From: Acidimicrobiaceae bacterium
GTDB taxonomy: Bacteria; Actinomycetota; Acidimicrobiia; Acidimicrobiales; UBA8592
Assembly (NCBI GenBank): GCA_002720485.1
Contig: PBIQ01000033.1
Span: 1-39,221 of the forward strand
Length of the DNA stretch: 39,221 nucleotides
Direction of reading: 5' to 3'
In this document: positions 24,156 to 32,504 of the stretch, piece by piece
How the letters are laid out: every line of letters begins with the position of its first letter
How positions within the stretch are numbered: the stretch's first letter is position 1
Notes under the pieces: generated by a model
What the model saw: only the letters and a program-made list of their open reading frames with translations
Told to the model about the DNA's origin: nothing
The model's database searches: none
Position numbers and translations under genes: made by a program

Positions 24156-25292
24156 ATGGACATTGATCAGGAAAGACTTCGGTCTTTAAAAGGGTTGAAA
24201 TGGTCAAAGTACGGCCCTGAAGTGATTCCAGCATGGGTGGCTGATATGGATTTCTTGCCTTGTTCTGAAGTTATCTCTGCGATTCAGGAGATGGTGGATT
24301 TGGGGGATTTCGGATATAGATACCAAGATATTGATCAACTTATACCAGTTTGGTGCGATTGGATTGAGGGCTCGCATGGCTGGCGTCCACCTTCTGACGA
24401 GTGTCAGGTATTTACTTCCTCTATGCATGCTTTGGAGGCAGTTATGGTGTCCCATTCGGAACCAGGTGATGGAGTAGTTCTTTTCTCTCCGATCTATATG
24501 CCATTTCGGACCGCCATTGAACAAGCTGGAAGGAGGGTTGTTGATGTTGAATTGCAAGGGCCTGATTGGAAATTTAACCCCGAAATGTTCAAAGCAGCGC
24601 TCGATTCAACGACGCGTGTTGTGCTTTTCTGCCAGCCGCATAACCCAACCGGTCATGTGTATACCCAAGAGGAACTAACCGTCTTTGCAGAAATTGCAGT
24701 AGAGCACGATCTTATAGTGGTGAGCGACGAAATTTGGGCTGATCTGGTATTCGATGGGAATAGGCACTTACCTCTTTCCCTCAGCCATGAGGGTTTACTT
24801 GAAAGAACGGTTACTATCGGCTCTGCTAGTAAAGCATTTAATCTAGCAGGAGCTAGATGTTGTGTGGCCCATATAGGTTCTCCTGCAACACGGTCTGAAT
24901 TGCAGAAGTACCCTGACCATTATTTTGGTTTACCGAGCTCTTTTGGTTCAGCTGCAACAGTTGCTGCGTGGACGCAAGGTAAGCCATGGTTACGGAGGGT
25001 GAAAGAACAGATCGAGCATAATAGGAATTACGTTCACAGCCGAATAACTGAAGATTCTTCAGGGCTCGCGATGCATTTACCAGATGCTACATATCTGGCA
25101 TGGCTTGACTTCTCGGAAACGAACCTTTCAGACAACCCCTCTAAGCAGTTGCTTCATGAAGCGAAAATAGCTCTTGAGCCCGGAGATAAATTCGGGAAAC
25201 AGTGCGGGTCTTTTGCCCGTCTTAATTTTGCTACCAGTATTGATATTGTCGAAACGATTATTGAACGTATTTTAGAGACTGTGAACCGCTAA
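24156..25292 (+). CDS. PatB/MalY-type PLP-dependent C-S lyase (cystathionine beta-lyase-like aminotransferase)
   Basis: A fold-type I PLP enzyme of 378 residues. The N-terminal signature KWSKYGPEVIPAWVADMDF is characteristic of the MalY/PatB branch. CQPHNPTGHVY and the DEIWADLVFDG block hold the cofactor-binding Asn and Asp/Tyr-region residues, and Lys226 in GSASKAFNLAGARC is the Schiff-base lysine. Members cleave cystathionine or related thioethers to homocysteine, pyruvate and ammonia; some act as aminotransferases. A role in methionine synthesis would complement metX at 36360, but the genes are not adjacent. No clear ribosome site precedes the ATG. A GC-rich imperfect inverted repeat (25307-25333) follows the stop, without a T-run. 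Confidence 0.8.
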   Translation: MDIDQERLRSLKGLKWSKYGPEVIPAWVADMDFLPCSEVISAIQEMVDLGDFGYRYQDIDQLIPVWCDWIEGSHGWRPPSDECQVFTSSMHALEAVMVSHSEPGDGVVLFSPIYMPFRTAIEQAGRRVVDVELQGPDWKFNPEMFKAALDSTTRVVLFCQPHNPTGHVYTQEELTVFAEIAVEHDLIVVSDEIWADLVFDGNRHLPLSLSHEGLLERTVTIGSASKAFNLAGARCCVAHIGSPATRSELQKYPDHYFGLPSSFGSAATVAAWTQGKPWLRRVKEQIEHNRNYVHSRITEDSSGLAMHLPDATYLAWLDFSETNLSDNPSKQLLHEAKIALEPGDKFGKQCGSFARLNFATSIDIVETIIERILETVNR

Positions 25293-25386
25293 GATCATCA
25301 GGTTTCAGCGGCAAGTGCTTATGCGCTGTCGCTTCAGTAAAAGATGGGGTAGAGTTCCAGAAAACCGAAAAAGGAGTGTGGGATAA

Positions 25387-26490
25387 ATGCGCGCGGCAGT
25401 ATTGCGAGATAGTAGCGGTTCCTTAAACGTAGAAGAATTATCGATAGATAAGCCCCAAAGAAATGAGGTGCTTGTACAGACCGTTGCATCTGGACTTTGC
25501 CATAGTGATTTGCATTTTATTGATGGAAGTTGGTCACACCTTGCAATGTACCCGATGCTTCTCGGTCACGAAGCTGCAGGAATAGTTCAAGATGTTGGAG
25601 AGGATGTAGTAGGAATTGAGGTTGGTGATCACGTAATTAGCTGCCTTTCGATTTTCTGTGGTCATTGTGATCGGTGTTTAACAGGACACAGCTATATCTG
25701 TTCGCAGCGTCAGGAAATCTCTGGCCGCCCTATGGAAGAGCCACCTCGACTTGTTGATAGCGAAGGAGCGGCTGTAAATCAATTCACAGGTTTAGGCTCC
25801 TTTGGTGAAGAAATGCTCGTTCATCAAAATGGGGTAGTCCGGATCAGTAAAGATATGCCATTGGATCGTGCAGCTTTGATTGGCTGTGGGGTTACGACCG
25901 GCGTAGGAGCTGTTTTTAGGACGGCCGAGGTTAAGCCCGGTTCTACCGTCGCTGTTGTTGGTTGTGGTGGGGTAGGAATATCAGCCATCCAAGGAGCTCA
26001 CCTAGCCGGAGCGCGTCAGATCATCGCTGTTGATTTAGAGCCTCAGAAGCTTGAATGGGCTGTGCAACTGGGGGCAACCCATACCGTTAATCCAAACGAT
26101 GGTGACCCAGTCCTGCAAGTCCATGAACTCACTGGCGGTGGAGTGGATTACAGTTTTGAATGTATAGGGCTCAAACAAACAGCCGAGCAGGCTTTCGGGA
26201 TGATACGTCAGGGTGGTGCTGCAACAATTATCGGAATGGTTCCGCTGGGAGAGAATATTGAAGTTCCTGGAGCAGACTTATTTTTAGGTTCGAAGAAACT
26301 GCAGGGATCAATGATGGGATCTAACAACTTCAAAGTTGATATGCCGCATCTATGTGACCTGTATCTTGGTGGACGCCTCAAATTAGATGAAATGGTGTCT
26401 CGAACTATCACGCTCGACGAGATTAATGATGGCTTTGCTGCGATGAAAAACGGTGAAGTAGTCAGAGCAGTTATAGATTTCGTGGGTTAA
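25387..26490 (+). CDS. Zinc-dependent alcohol dehydrogenase, class III/NDMA-type MDR
   Basis: A medium-chain dehydrogenase of 367 residues. Catalytic-zinc ligands are Cys38 (GLCHSD) and His61-Glu62 (GHEAAG). The structural-zinc loop is intact with Cys91, Cys94, Cys97 and Cys105 (CGHCDRC...YIC). The Rossmann motif is GCGGVG at 192-197, followed by an acidic residue (AVDLEPQK) that indicates NAD over NADP. The long loop after the structural zinc and MGSNNFKVDMPHLCDLY near the C-terminus resemble class III, NDMA-dependent and formaldehyde-active dehydrogenases of actinobacteria. Substrate is not determinable. The ATG has GGAGTG upstream. GNAT and GH13 genes follow closely on the same strand. Confidence 0.82.
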   Translation: MRAAVLRDSSGSLNVEELSIDKPQRNEVLVQTVASGLCHSDLHFIDGSWSHLAMYPMLLGHEAAGIVQDVGEDVVGIEVGDHVISCLSIFCGHCDRCLTGHSYICSQRQEISGRPMEEPPRLVDSEGAAVNQFTGLGSFGEEMLVHQNGVVRISKDMPLDRAALIGCGVTTGVGAVFRTAEVKPGSTVAVVGCGGVGISAIQGAHLAGARQIIAVDLEPQKLEWAVQLGATHTVNPNDGDPVLQVHELTGGGVDYSFECIGLKQTAEQAFGMIRQGGAATIIGMVPLGENIEVPGADLFLGSKKLQGSMMGSNNFKVDMPHLCDLYLGGRLKLDEMVSRTITLDEINDGFAAMKNGEVVRAVIDFVG

Positions 26491-26513
26491 TTCTCATATA
26501 GCAGGGAAAAGAT

Positions 26514-27053
26514 ATGACTGCCTGCCCCACGTTGGAGACGAAACGGTTGATTCTGCGGCCGTTTTGTGATGAAGATCTGAATAGTTATTTTGAGATGATG
26601 GACACTCCTGAACTACGTGAACATCTGCGCATTCCCGATGAGAAGGGAATATCTGAAGCTTGGCTTGAAATGGCTTGGTGGCTCGGCCAGTGGGAACTTC
26701 GAGGAACCGGTAACTGGGCGCTAGAAGAGAAGGCTTCTGGAAGGTTTCTCGGGAGGGCAGGTTTGCATAACCCCGAACGTCATGACTGGCCAGGGGTGGA
26801 AGTAGGTTGGGCGCTTCACCCAGATTGGTGGGGGCTGGGATATGCTACAGAGGCAGGAGCGGAAGCCGTGCGGTATGGATTCGAAGAACTCGGCGAGAAA
26901 CGTCTTTATAGCACTATTCTCTTGGATAATCACAGGTCTCAGTCTGTGGCTCAGAGGTTAGGGTTTACCTTGTTTGATACGAAAACCCTCTCACATTTCC
27001 CTAGCGAACCACATGGTATATGGGCTTTGGAGAGGGAATCATGGAAGGCATGA
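26514..27053 (+). CDS. GNAT family N-acetyltransferase, RimJ/RimL-like
   Basis: A single GNAT domain of 179 residues. It starts LETKRLILRPFCDEDLNSYFEMM, the typical RimJ/RimL-type opening (shown here in part as TKRLILRPF). The central GVEVGWALHPDWWGLGYATEAG is the acetyl-CoA pyrophosphate-binding turn (WGLGYATEA), and NHRSQSVAQRLGF is the C-terminal helix. Substrates of such proteins range from ribosomal protein N-termini to antibiotics and amino acids; none can be assigned here. AGGGAAAAG precedes the ATG. The 3' end overlaps the GH13 gene by 13 bp, suggesting coupling. Confidence 0.85.
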   Translation: MTACPTLETKRLILRPFCDEDLNSYFEMMDTPELREHLRIPDEKGISEAWLEMAWWLGQWELRGTGNWALEEKASGRFLGRAGLHNPERHDWPGVEVGWALHPDWWGLGYATEAGAEAVRYGFEELGEKRLYSTILLDNHRSQSVAQRLGFTLFDTKTLSHFPSEPHGIWALERESWKA

Positions 27054-28648
27054 TAAGAAAAGACAATTCAGGCTGGTGGGACGGAAGTGTCGGTTATGAA
27101 ATCTACGTACGTTCATTCGCCGATAGTGACGGAGATGGCGTCGGAGACCTTCCTGGCATTACTGGAAAATTAGAATATCTCTCTTGGCTGGGTGTTGATT
27201 TAGTATGGATCACACCGTTTTACCCTTCTCCGATGGCTGACTTTGGCTACGATGTGAGTGATTACTGTGGGGTTGATCCTCTCTTTGGAACTCTTGAAGA
27301 TTTCGATCAATTAATTACTGAAGCTCACAGGCAAGATCTTCGTGTCATAATCGACCTTGTTCCAAATCACTCTTCTTCGGCACACCCATGGTTTCAGTCA
27401 TCAAGGTCATCGGTGGATGACAAATACAGGGGTTACTATCACTGGCGAGACCCTTCGAGTGATGGGAAGCCGCCGAATAATTGGGTCTCGCACTTTGGTG
27501 GTTCAGCTTGGACATTAGACGAAGAATCAGAGCAGTATTATCTTCATTTATTCCTTCCGGAACAACCGGACCTGAACTGGAACAACCCAGAAGTTATTAA
27601 TGAATTTGATGAAATTATCCAGTTCTGGCTTTCTCGAGATGTTGATGGTTTCCGTATCGATGTGGCGCAGGGTCTTGTCAAGAACATGCTTATGCCTGAT
27701 AACCCGATTCGCTTCCAGATAAATGAGAGCATGAGCCCCCGTCAAGTCTTCGCTTCATTTGACCACCGTTACGATCTTGATCAAGCTGGAAATTTAGAAA
27801 TATTCAGGAGATGGAGAAATCTTGTAGATCCTCACGACGCTCTTCTATTGGGAGAAGTGTATCTTCGCGACAATGACCCAAATCGGGTTAGCCGCTATGT
27901 CAGTTCAGGAGATGCTCTGCATCGGGCTTTCTACTTCGCACCCATGCATGTGCCTTGGGACCCTCAATCAATGTGGGACACCTTTAGAGACGCCTTAGAT
28001 GCTGCTCCAGAAGACTTGTCATGGGCGCTAAGTAGCCATGATGACCCTCGTGCCCCCACTCGATTCGGCGGAGGAGAAGAAGGGAAACAACGTGCTTTAG
28101 CGTATTCTGTATTATTGTTTTTTCTCCCAGGTTTACCAGTTATTTTTCAAGGTGATGAACTAGGACTACCGAGTATCGAATTAGCGCTAGAGGAGCTAGC
28201 TGACCCAGTAGCGACTAGAAACGCGGTTGAGACGGATGGTCGAGATGGAGCTAGAACTCCAATACCATGGAACAGCAGTTCCGGATTTGGATTTACTCAC
28301 GGAACGCCATGGATACCAATTGGAAATCGATCCGAAAAGGACACTGTGGAATACCAGCAGAAGACACATGGGTCTTGGCTGATGCGATACCGAACACTTC
28401 TTCAAATCCGCAAAGATAATCTTGACCTAGACTCGCCTTTGCGCTGGATCACAGCAAGGGACAGTGACGTTATTAGTTTTAGCCGCGGGGGGTTGATCAG
28501 TGCTTTAAATGTTGGCGGATCCGGCCAAATTCTCTCGCTTCCCAACGGGCAATGGGAATTAGCGTTTCACGTGGGAGAGGTAGCCCTGAACGATAGGTCA
28601 GTTGCCTTCGGAGAGAACTCTGCAGCAATCCTAATTTTGGCTAGTTAA
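27041..28648 (+). CDS. Alpha-glucosidase, glycoside hydrolase family 13
   Basis: A 535-residue GH13 TIM-barrel enzyme. YEIYVRSFADSDGDGVGDL is the usual entry motif, followed by DLVPNHSS. The catalytic nucleophile is Asp207 (DGFRIDVAQG), the acid/base Glu272 (LLGEVYL) and the transition-state Asp334 (SSHDDPR, where the usual Asn of NHD is Ser). DVAQGLVKN resembles actinobacterial AglA-type alpha-glucosidases acting on maltose, sucrose or trehalose-like substrates. No signal peptide, so cytoplasmic. ATG 27041 has GGAGAGGG just upstream; an ATG at 27050 overlaps the GNAT stop and is the alternative. The 3' end overlaps the convergent ribH gene by 18 bp. Confidence 0.85.
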   Translation: MEGMIRKDNSGWWDGSVGYEIYVRSFADSDGDGVGDLPGITGKLEYLSWLGVDLVWITPFYPSPMADFGYDVSDYCGVDPLFGTLEDFDQLITEAHRQDLRVIIDLVPNHSSSAHPWFQSSRSSVDDKYRGYYHWRDPSSDGKPPNNWVSHFGGSAWTLDEESEQYYLHLFLPEQPDLNWNNPEVINEFDEIIQFWLSRDVDGFRIDVAQGLVKNMLMPDNPIRFQINESMSPRQVFASFDHRYDLDQAGNLEIFRRWRNLVDPHDALLLGEVYLRDNDPNRVSRYVSSGDALHRAFYFAPMHVPWDPQSMWDTFRDALDAAPEDLSWALSSHDDPRAPTRFGGGEEGKQRALAYSVLLFFLPGLPVIFQGDELGLPSIELALEELADPVATRNAVETDGRDGARTPIPWNSSSGFGFTHGTPWIPIGNRSEKDTVEYQQKTHGSWLMRYRTLLQIRKDNLDLDSPLRWITARDSDVISFSRGGLISALNVGGSGQILSLPNGQWELAFHVGEVALNDRSVAFGENSAAILILAS

Positions 28649-29104
28649 TGACCGAACTAGGCGCACCATAGCTATTACAGCTTCTGCAGCTGACGAACCT
28701 TTGTCTCCAGCAGATCCATCATGGTCAACGTAGCTCTTATCTGACCTTTCAAGAGCCTGTTCATAGGTATTAGTAGTCAGTACCCCAAGGCCAATTGGAG
28801 TGGAAGTCGAGATGCTGACTTTCCGAATTCCTCTTAAGCATTCTCCTGCAACAAAATCAAAGTGAGGAGTTCCACCTTTAACCACAGAACCTAGAGTGAT
28901 GAGCGCGTCCACGTCTGTCTTGGTGATTATTTCTTGGCAGGCAAAAGGGATTTCAAAAGCTCCGGGGACCCAATGGACGGTTATTTCCACCTCAAAGTCA
29001 GAGACATTTCTTAAGTAACTTTGTGCACCCTCCAGCAAGCGTTTAGAAATCTCTTCGTTAAACCTGCTTACTATGATGCCTATGTGCACCTTCTCAGCGG
29101 TCAC
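28631..29104 (-). CDS. ribH: 6,7-dimethyl-8-ribityllumazine synthase
   Basis: RibH condenses the pyrimidine from the RibD branch with dihydroxybutanone phosphate from RibB to make lumazine, the substrate of RibE. The 157 residues show RFNEEISKRLLEGA (substrate-binding N-terminus), VPGAFEIP, and GSVVKGGTPHFDFVAGE, in which the His is the conserved catalytic histidine. Length matches icosahedral or pentameric bacterial forms. The GTG start overlaps the ribBA stop by 4 bp (GTGA). It is the last gene of the ribE-ribBA-ribH unit and overlaps the end of the GH13 gene on the other strand. Confidence 0.95.
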   Translation of the reverse strand: MTAEKVHIGIIVSRFNEEISKRLLEGAQSYLRNVSDFEVEITVHWVPGAFEIPFACQEIITKTDVDALITLGSVVKGGTPHFDFVAGECLRGIRKVSISTSTPIGLGVLTTNTYEQALERSDKSYVDHDGSAGDKGSSAAEAVIAMVRLVRSLTSQN

Positions 29105-30336
29105 TCGTGCTCCTCAGCTATTGATCCTTCATCTATGTTTAGAAGATGCCCCATGCGGCCCTCCTTAGTTTGGAGGTAACGGACATTCTCCGTATTCGCT
29201 CCACCAATAAGGGGAACACGTTCAACGATTTCTAGGTCGTAGCCTTCGAGGCCACCGTATTTAGCGGGGTTATTCGTAAGAAGGCGCATTTTTGTTATTC
29301 CAAGATCTGAAATTATTTGCGCTCCAATTCCATATTCTCTTGAATCAACTGGAAACCCTAAAGCTACATTCGCATCAACCGTATCCATTCCTTCATCTTG
29401 AAGAGCGTATGCCCTCATTTTATGACCTAGTCCGATACCACGACCTTCATGGCCTCTGAGATAGACGATGGCACCATTTCCAGACTCGCTAGCGAGTTTC
29501 ATTGCTAAATCAAGTTGCGAACCGCAATCGCACCTTAATGAACCGAGGACATCTCCCGTTAGGCATTCTGAGTGCACGCGAACCAAAGGGGGTTTACTGG
29601 GATCGAAATTTTCACTGACGAAGGCAAGATGTTCCATATTGTCAAGTGAACTCCGGTATATATGGGCGGTAAATTCTCCATATTTCGTCGGGATCCGTGC
29701 AGTGGAGAATCGTTCAACAAGTCGCTCATGGCGATTTCTGTATCGAATTAAGTCAGCAATTGAAATAATTGGAATTTTGTGAGTTTTGGAGAATTTCAGA
29801 AGTTCAGGTAGTCGGGCCATGGTTCCATCATCGGACACTATCTCTGATATAACCCCTGCTGGTGAAAGCCCAGCCATTATCGCGAGATCAACCGCTGCTT
29901 CAGTGTGTCCTGCACGTTTGAGAACTCCGCCAGCTCGTGCTCGAAGAGGGAACACGTGGCCAGGTCTAGCAAAGCCACTTGCGCTAACTTGGTCATCTGC
30001 AAGCGCCTGACATGTTAAGGCCCGATCACTTGCAGATATCCCTGTAGTTGTCCCTTCAGCGACATCTACAGAAATAGTAAATGCCGTGCCCATCGCCTCG
30101 GTGTTGTTAGCCACCATCAATGGAAGGTGAAGAGCGTCAGCTCGCTCATTAGTGATTGGGCAGCATACGACCCCGCTGGTGTGCTTGACCATGAACGCCA
30201 TATCTTCAGGAGTAACTGTCTCAGCGGCAATGATTAGATCGCCTTCATTCTCTCGGTCCTCGTCGTCTATGACCACGACAAACTTACCTGCTGCTATAGC
30301 ATCAATCGCTTCTCGGATAGTGTTTAATTTTGACAC
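29101..30336 (-). CDS. ribBA: Bifunctional 3,4-dihydroxy-2-butanone-4-phosphate synthase / GTP cyclohydrolase II
   Basis: A 411-residue fusion. The RibB domain (about 1-200) has DDEDRENEGDLIIAAE, the acidic metal and substrate site, and HTSGVVCCP plus GHVFPLRARAGG. The RibA domain (about 205-405) has the zinc cysteines in HSECLTGDVLGSLRCDCGSQ and RGHEGRGIGLGHKMRAYALQ. It supplies both precursors of riboflavin. The start is GTG at 30336, 6 nt after the ribE stop, so the two genes are certainly in one operon. Both active sites look complete. Confidence 0.96.
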   Translation of the reverse strand: MSKLNTIREAIDAIAAGKFVVVIDDEDRENEGDLIIAAETVTPEDMAFMVKHTSGVVCCPITNERADALHLPLMVANNTEAMGTAFTISVDVAEGTTTGISASDRALTCQALADDQVSASGFARPGHVFPLRARAGGVLKRAGHTEAAVDLAIMAGLSPAGVISEIVSDDGTMARLPELLKFSKTHKIPIISIADLIRYRNRHERLVERFSTARIPTKYGEFTAHIYRSSLDNMEHLAFVSENFDPSKPPLVRVHSECLTGDVLGSLRCDCGSQLDLAMKLASESGNGAIVYLRGHEGRGIGLGHKMRAYALQDEGMDTVDANVALGFPVDSREYGIGAQIISDLGITKMRLLTNNPAKYGGLEGYDLEIVERVPLIGGANTENVRYLQTKEGRMGHLLNIDEGSIAEEHE

Positions 30337-30342
30337 GGTAAT

Positions 30343-30960
30343 CTACTCTACTTCCAAGTTGGTTTGCTTGTTCGCCGAAAGCTGGCGTTCTACATACTTT
30401 GCGAGAATGTCTACTTCGATGTTAACTGTATCTCCGGCTATTTTTCCTCCGAGATTTGTGGCAGTCCATGTGTGCGGGATAACAGCAATCTCAAAACTGT
30501 TTGGATTCACTGCTGCGACAGTAAGGCTAATTCCTTCTACCGCGATTGATCCTTTATGGCAAACATACTGCTCCCATTCAGTCTTTAATTCAAAAATAAA
30601 CCGGTATGACTCATCATCTTGCCGCTCTATACTTCGTATGTTGGTAGTTCCATCAATGTGACCTTGAACGATATGCCCGCCAAATCGGCCCGAAGTGTGG
30701 AGCGGGCGTTCGAGGTTTACCGGGTCGCCCTCGTTTAAAAACCCCAAAGATGTCCTATCCATGGTTTCAGGAACCGCATCTGTGGCCCACCAGTCAGCAC
30801 CAAAATTTGTCGCTGTGAGACAGCATCCATTGACAGCTATTGAGGAGCCAATTTCGATGTCTTCTAGCACCTTGTTCGCGGAAAAAGTCAAGGAAGACCC
30901 TGGACCGTTAGGGGAAATGGATTGCACTGCTCCGACTTCTTCAATAATTCCTGTGAACAA
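30343..30960 (-). CDS. ribE: Riboflavin synthase, alpha chain
   Basis: RibE dismutates two lumazine molecules to riboflavin. The canonical N-terminus FTGIIEEVG directly follows a TTG at 30960, which has GAAAGG 6 nt upstream; this start gives 205 residues and two homologous lumazine-binding repeats (about 1-97 and 98-195, the second opening GGHIVQGHIDGTT). A longer frame from an ATG at 31038 would add 26 residues encoded by the palindrome at 30982-31024 and is rejected. The TTG start may lower expression. It is the first of the three rib genes, preceded by the palindrome and, 84 bp away, the SnoaL-like gene. Confidence 0.93.
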   Translation of the reverse strand: MFTGIIEEVGAVQSISPNGPGSSLTFSANKVLEDIEIGSSIAVNGCCLTATNFGADWWATDAVPETMDRTSLGFLNEGDPVNLERPLHTSGRFGGHIVQGHIDGTTNIRSIERQDDESYRFIFELKTEWEQYVCHKGSIAVEGISLTVAAVNPNSFEIAVIPHTWTATNLGGKIAGDTVNIEVDILAKYVERQLSANKQTNLEVE

Positions 30961-30981
30961 TTCGTACCTTTCAGGTTGTAC

Positions 30982-31024
30982 TGCATTCTCTGTATTAATG
31001 TATACCATTAATACAGAGAATGCA
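30982..31024. promoter_or_regulatory. 43-bp palindrome (19-bp perfect arms, 5-nt spacer) in front of ribE
   Basis: TGCATTCTCTGTATTAATG (30982-31000) and CATTAATACAGAGAATGCA (31006-31024) are exact reverse complements, separated by TATAC. It lies 21 nt upstream of the ribE TTG and ends 9 nt before its GAAAGG ribosome site; the SnoaL-like stop is 20 nt on the other side. On the minus strand the centre holds a TGGTATACA stretch that could be an extended -10, with TTGCAT 15 bp upstream, so the palindrome would overlap a promoter. There is no T-run on either side, so a terminator is unlikely. It is not an FMN riboswitch: the gap is too short and RFN sequence blocks are absent. Confidence 0.7.
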
Positions 31025-31044
31025 ATCTGCTGAATCAACAGTAG

Positions 31045-31497
31045 TTAAAGATCGATGAGAAGATGTCGGCTTACATCTCCTATTTGTTTTAAAACCATTC
31101 GGCGGCTGCTAAACCACCATCCATCGTCGTGCAAAAGAAATGAATCAAAGTACTGTCCTGTAACGATGACCTGTATAGGGAAATCGTCCATTCCCTGAAA
31201 GACGGTAAAGTACGATGTTGAATCGGCTGAGTCGCCCATCTTATTGATTTCAATATTCGTTGTCACGTGATGTGTTCGCGGTGTTCCATCTTCGTATCGT
31301 CGTGTCGTCTCTGTGTACATTGCACAAACATCCACAGCCCCTTCGATGCTCCTTGTATCATCGATAATGATTTTCCCTCTGCTAAACAACTTACCGACAC
31401 CTTCGAAGTCACCATCGTCTATTCGTCTTGCGTATTCGAATATCAGATTTCGAATTTCATTTGAGCTATTCATGATTTCGCTTTCGTGATTCTGCAT
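31045..31497 (-). CDS. SnoaL/NTF2-like protein of unknown function
   Basis: A 150-residue soluble protein. The N-terminal helix EIRNLIFEYARRIDDGDFEGVGKLFS and later HHVTTNIEINKMGDSADSTSYFTVF and the strand DGWWFSSRRMVLKQIGD follow the cone-shaped SnoaL/NTF2 fold (quoted in short pieces: IFEYARRIDDGDFEGV, HHVTTNIEI, WWFSSRRMV). Such proteins can be isomerases, hydratases, dioxygenase small-subunit-like proteins or binding proteins. Here YARRIDDGDF and HVTTN resemble the aromatic-degradation-associated SnoaL_4 group, but no substrate is implied. Start is uncertain: ATG 31497, or ATG 31473 eight codons on; neither has a good ribosome site. It lies upstream of ribE and could be the first gene of that transcript. 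Confidence 0.65.
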   Translation of the reverse strand: MQNHESEIMNSSNEIRNLIFEYARRIDDGDFEGVGKLFSRGKIIIDDTRSIEGAVDVCAMYTETTRRYEDGTPRTHHVTTNIEINKMGDSADSTSYFTVFQGMDDFPIQVIVTGQYFDSFLLHDDGWWFSSRRMVLKQIGDVSRHLLIDL

Positions 31498-31564
31498 AGT
31501 AGGCGTTCGTCAGCATGTAGAATGATTTTACTTGCGGGAATACCGTAACCACTCAAGGAAGATT

Positions 31565-32398
31565 GTGTTTAGTTCAATTCCTAGTCCCAGTTCAGGATCT
31601 TTAGACTTAGGGTCTCTTACCCTTCGAGGGTATGGCCTTATGATAGCTCTCGGCGTCCTAGCAGCAGTTTGGCTTACTGCGAAAAGATTTACAGATCGTT
31701 CATTAAGCGCAGATCATGCGCCAGGCATAGCGATGTGGGGTGTCCCTGCCGGAATTATCGGAGCTCGTTTTTATCATGTCATTACCGACTGGGGCAGGTT
31801 CAGTGGGAATTGGGGAGAAGCGTTCAAAATATGGAAGGGTGGTCTAGGTATTCTTGGGGGAGTCATCGTTGGTTATTTGGCTGCGATGATCTATTGCAAG
31901 AGAGCTAATTTAGATTTGCGGACAGCTATGGATGTTGTGGCCCCGGCAATACCTCTTGCGCAAATGATTGGGAGATGGGGGAATTGGTTTAACCAAGAGC
32001 TCTATGGCCGCCCATCAGAATTACCATGGGCGTTGGAAATTGATCCAGAAAATCGCCCCGTTCAACATCTTGAACAAGCGACGTTCCATCCTACTTTTCT
32101 CTATGAATCGCTATGGAACCTTATGGTTGTTTTGGCACTGATCAAAATTGACCGAATGAAGAAGCTTACTGCCGGAATGCTTTTCATCGTGTATCTCGCC
32201 CTGTATTCGATTGGACGTATCTGGGTAGAAGCTCTTCGCATCGATGAAGCAACTAAGATCGCTGGACTTCGAGTGAATATCTGGGTATTCGCCCTTCTTC
32301 TCCTTTTGAGCCTCGGTCTTCTTTTCAAGGTTGAATGGAAACGGGGAGGAGTTGACGCAAGCGAAGAAAGAGTTCAAGACCCCCCCACGCTGGTTTGA
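31565..32398 (+). CDS. lgt: Prolipoprotein diacylglyceryl transferase
   Basis: Lgt transfers diacylglycerol from phosphatidylglycerol to the lipobox cysteine of prelipoproteins, for example the probable lipoprotein at 9817-10572. The 277 residues form seven or so TM helices. The family signature GRWGNWFNQELYG is at about 136-148, including the essential Arg137, and RFYHVITDW carries the conserved histidine. GTG 31565 was chosen because AAGGA lies 5 nt upstream; an in-frame TTG at 31532 would add 11 residues without one. The C-terminus is short and charged. The upstream neighbour (SnoaL-like) is divergent. Confidence 0.93.
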   Translation: MFSSIPSPSSGSLDLGSLTLRGYGLMIALGVLAAVWLTAKRFTDRSLSADHAPGIAMWGVPAGIIGARFYHVITDWGRFSGNWGEAFKIWKGGLGILGGVIVGYLAAMIYCKRANLDLRTAMDVVAPAIPLAQMIGRWGNWFNQELYGRPSELPWALEIDPENRPVQHLEQATFHPTFLYESLWNLMVVLALIKIDRMKKLTAGMLFIVYLALYSIGRIWVEALRIDEATKIAGLRVNIWVFALLLLLSLGLLFKVEWKRGGVDASEERVQDPPTLV

Positions 32399-32504
32399 AA
32401 GACGGCCAATTCGATGATTGCTGAGAATAGTAGAGGGATTAATCATAAGAAATCTCAGCACGATGACTTCTATAAGAGTAGCTTCGTGGTTGAGGCGTTG
32501 AGAA

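Noticed and set aside
25307-25333. Terminator after the PatB-like gene
   Set aside because: An imperfect GC-rich inverted repeat (AGCGGCA/TGTCGCT) is present but no T-run follows.
29468-30661. Plus-strand open frames across ribBA and ribE
   Set aside because: They are antisense to well-conserved rib genes and show no independent family motif or ribosome site.
30982-31024. Palindrome as an intrinsic bidirectional terminator
   Set aside because: The arms are AT-rich and neither side is followed by a run of T.
30961-31038. Longer ribE product starting at the ATG at 31038
   Set aside because: The extra 26 residues would be encoded by the palindrome; the canonical RibE N-terminus starts exactly at TTG 30960, which has its own ribosome site.
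30960-31045. FMN riboswitch in front of the rib operon
   Set aside because: The gap is only 84 bp, is filled largely by the palindrome, and lacks the RFN sequence blocks.
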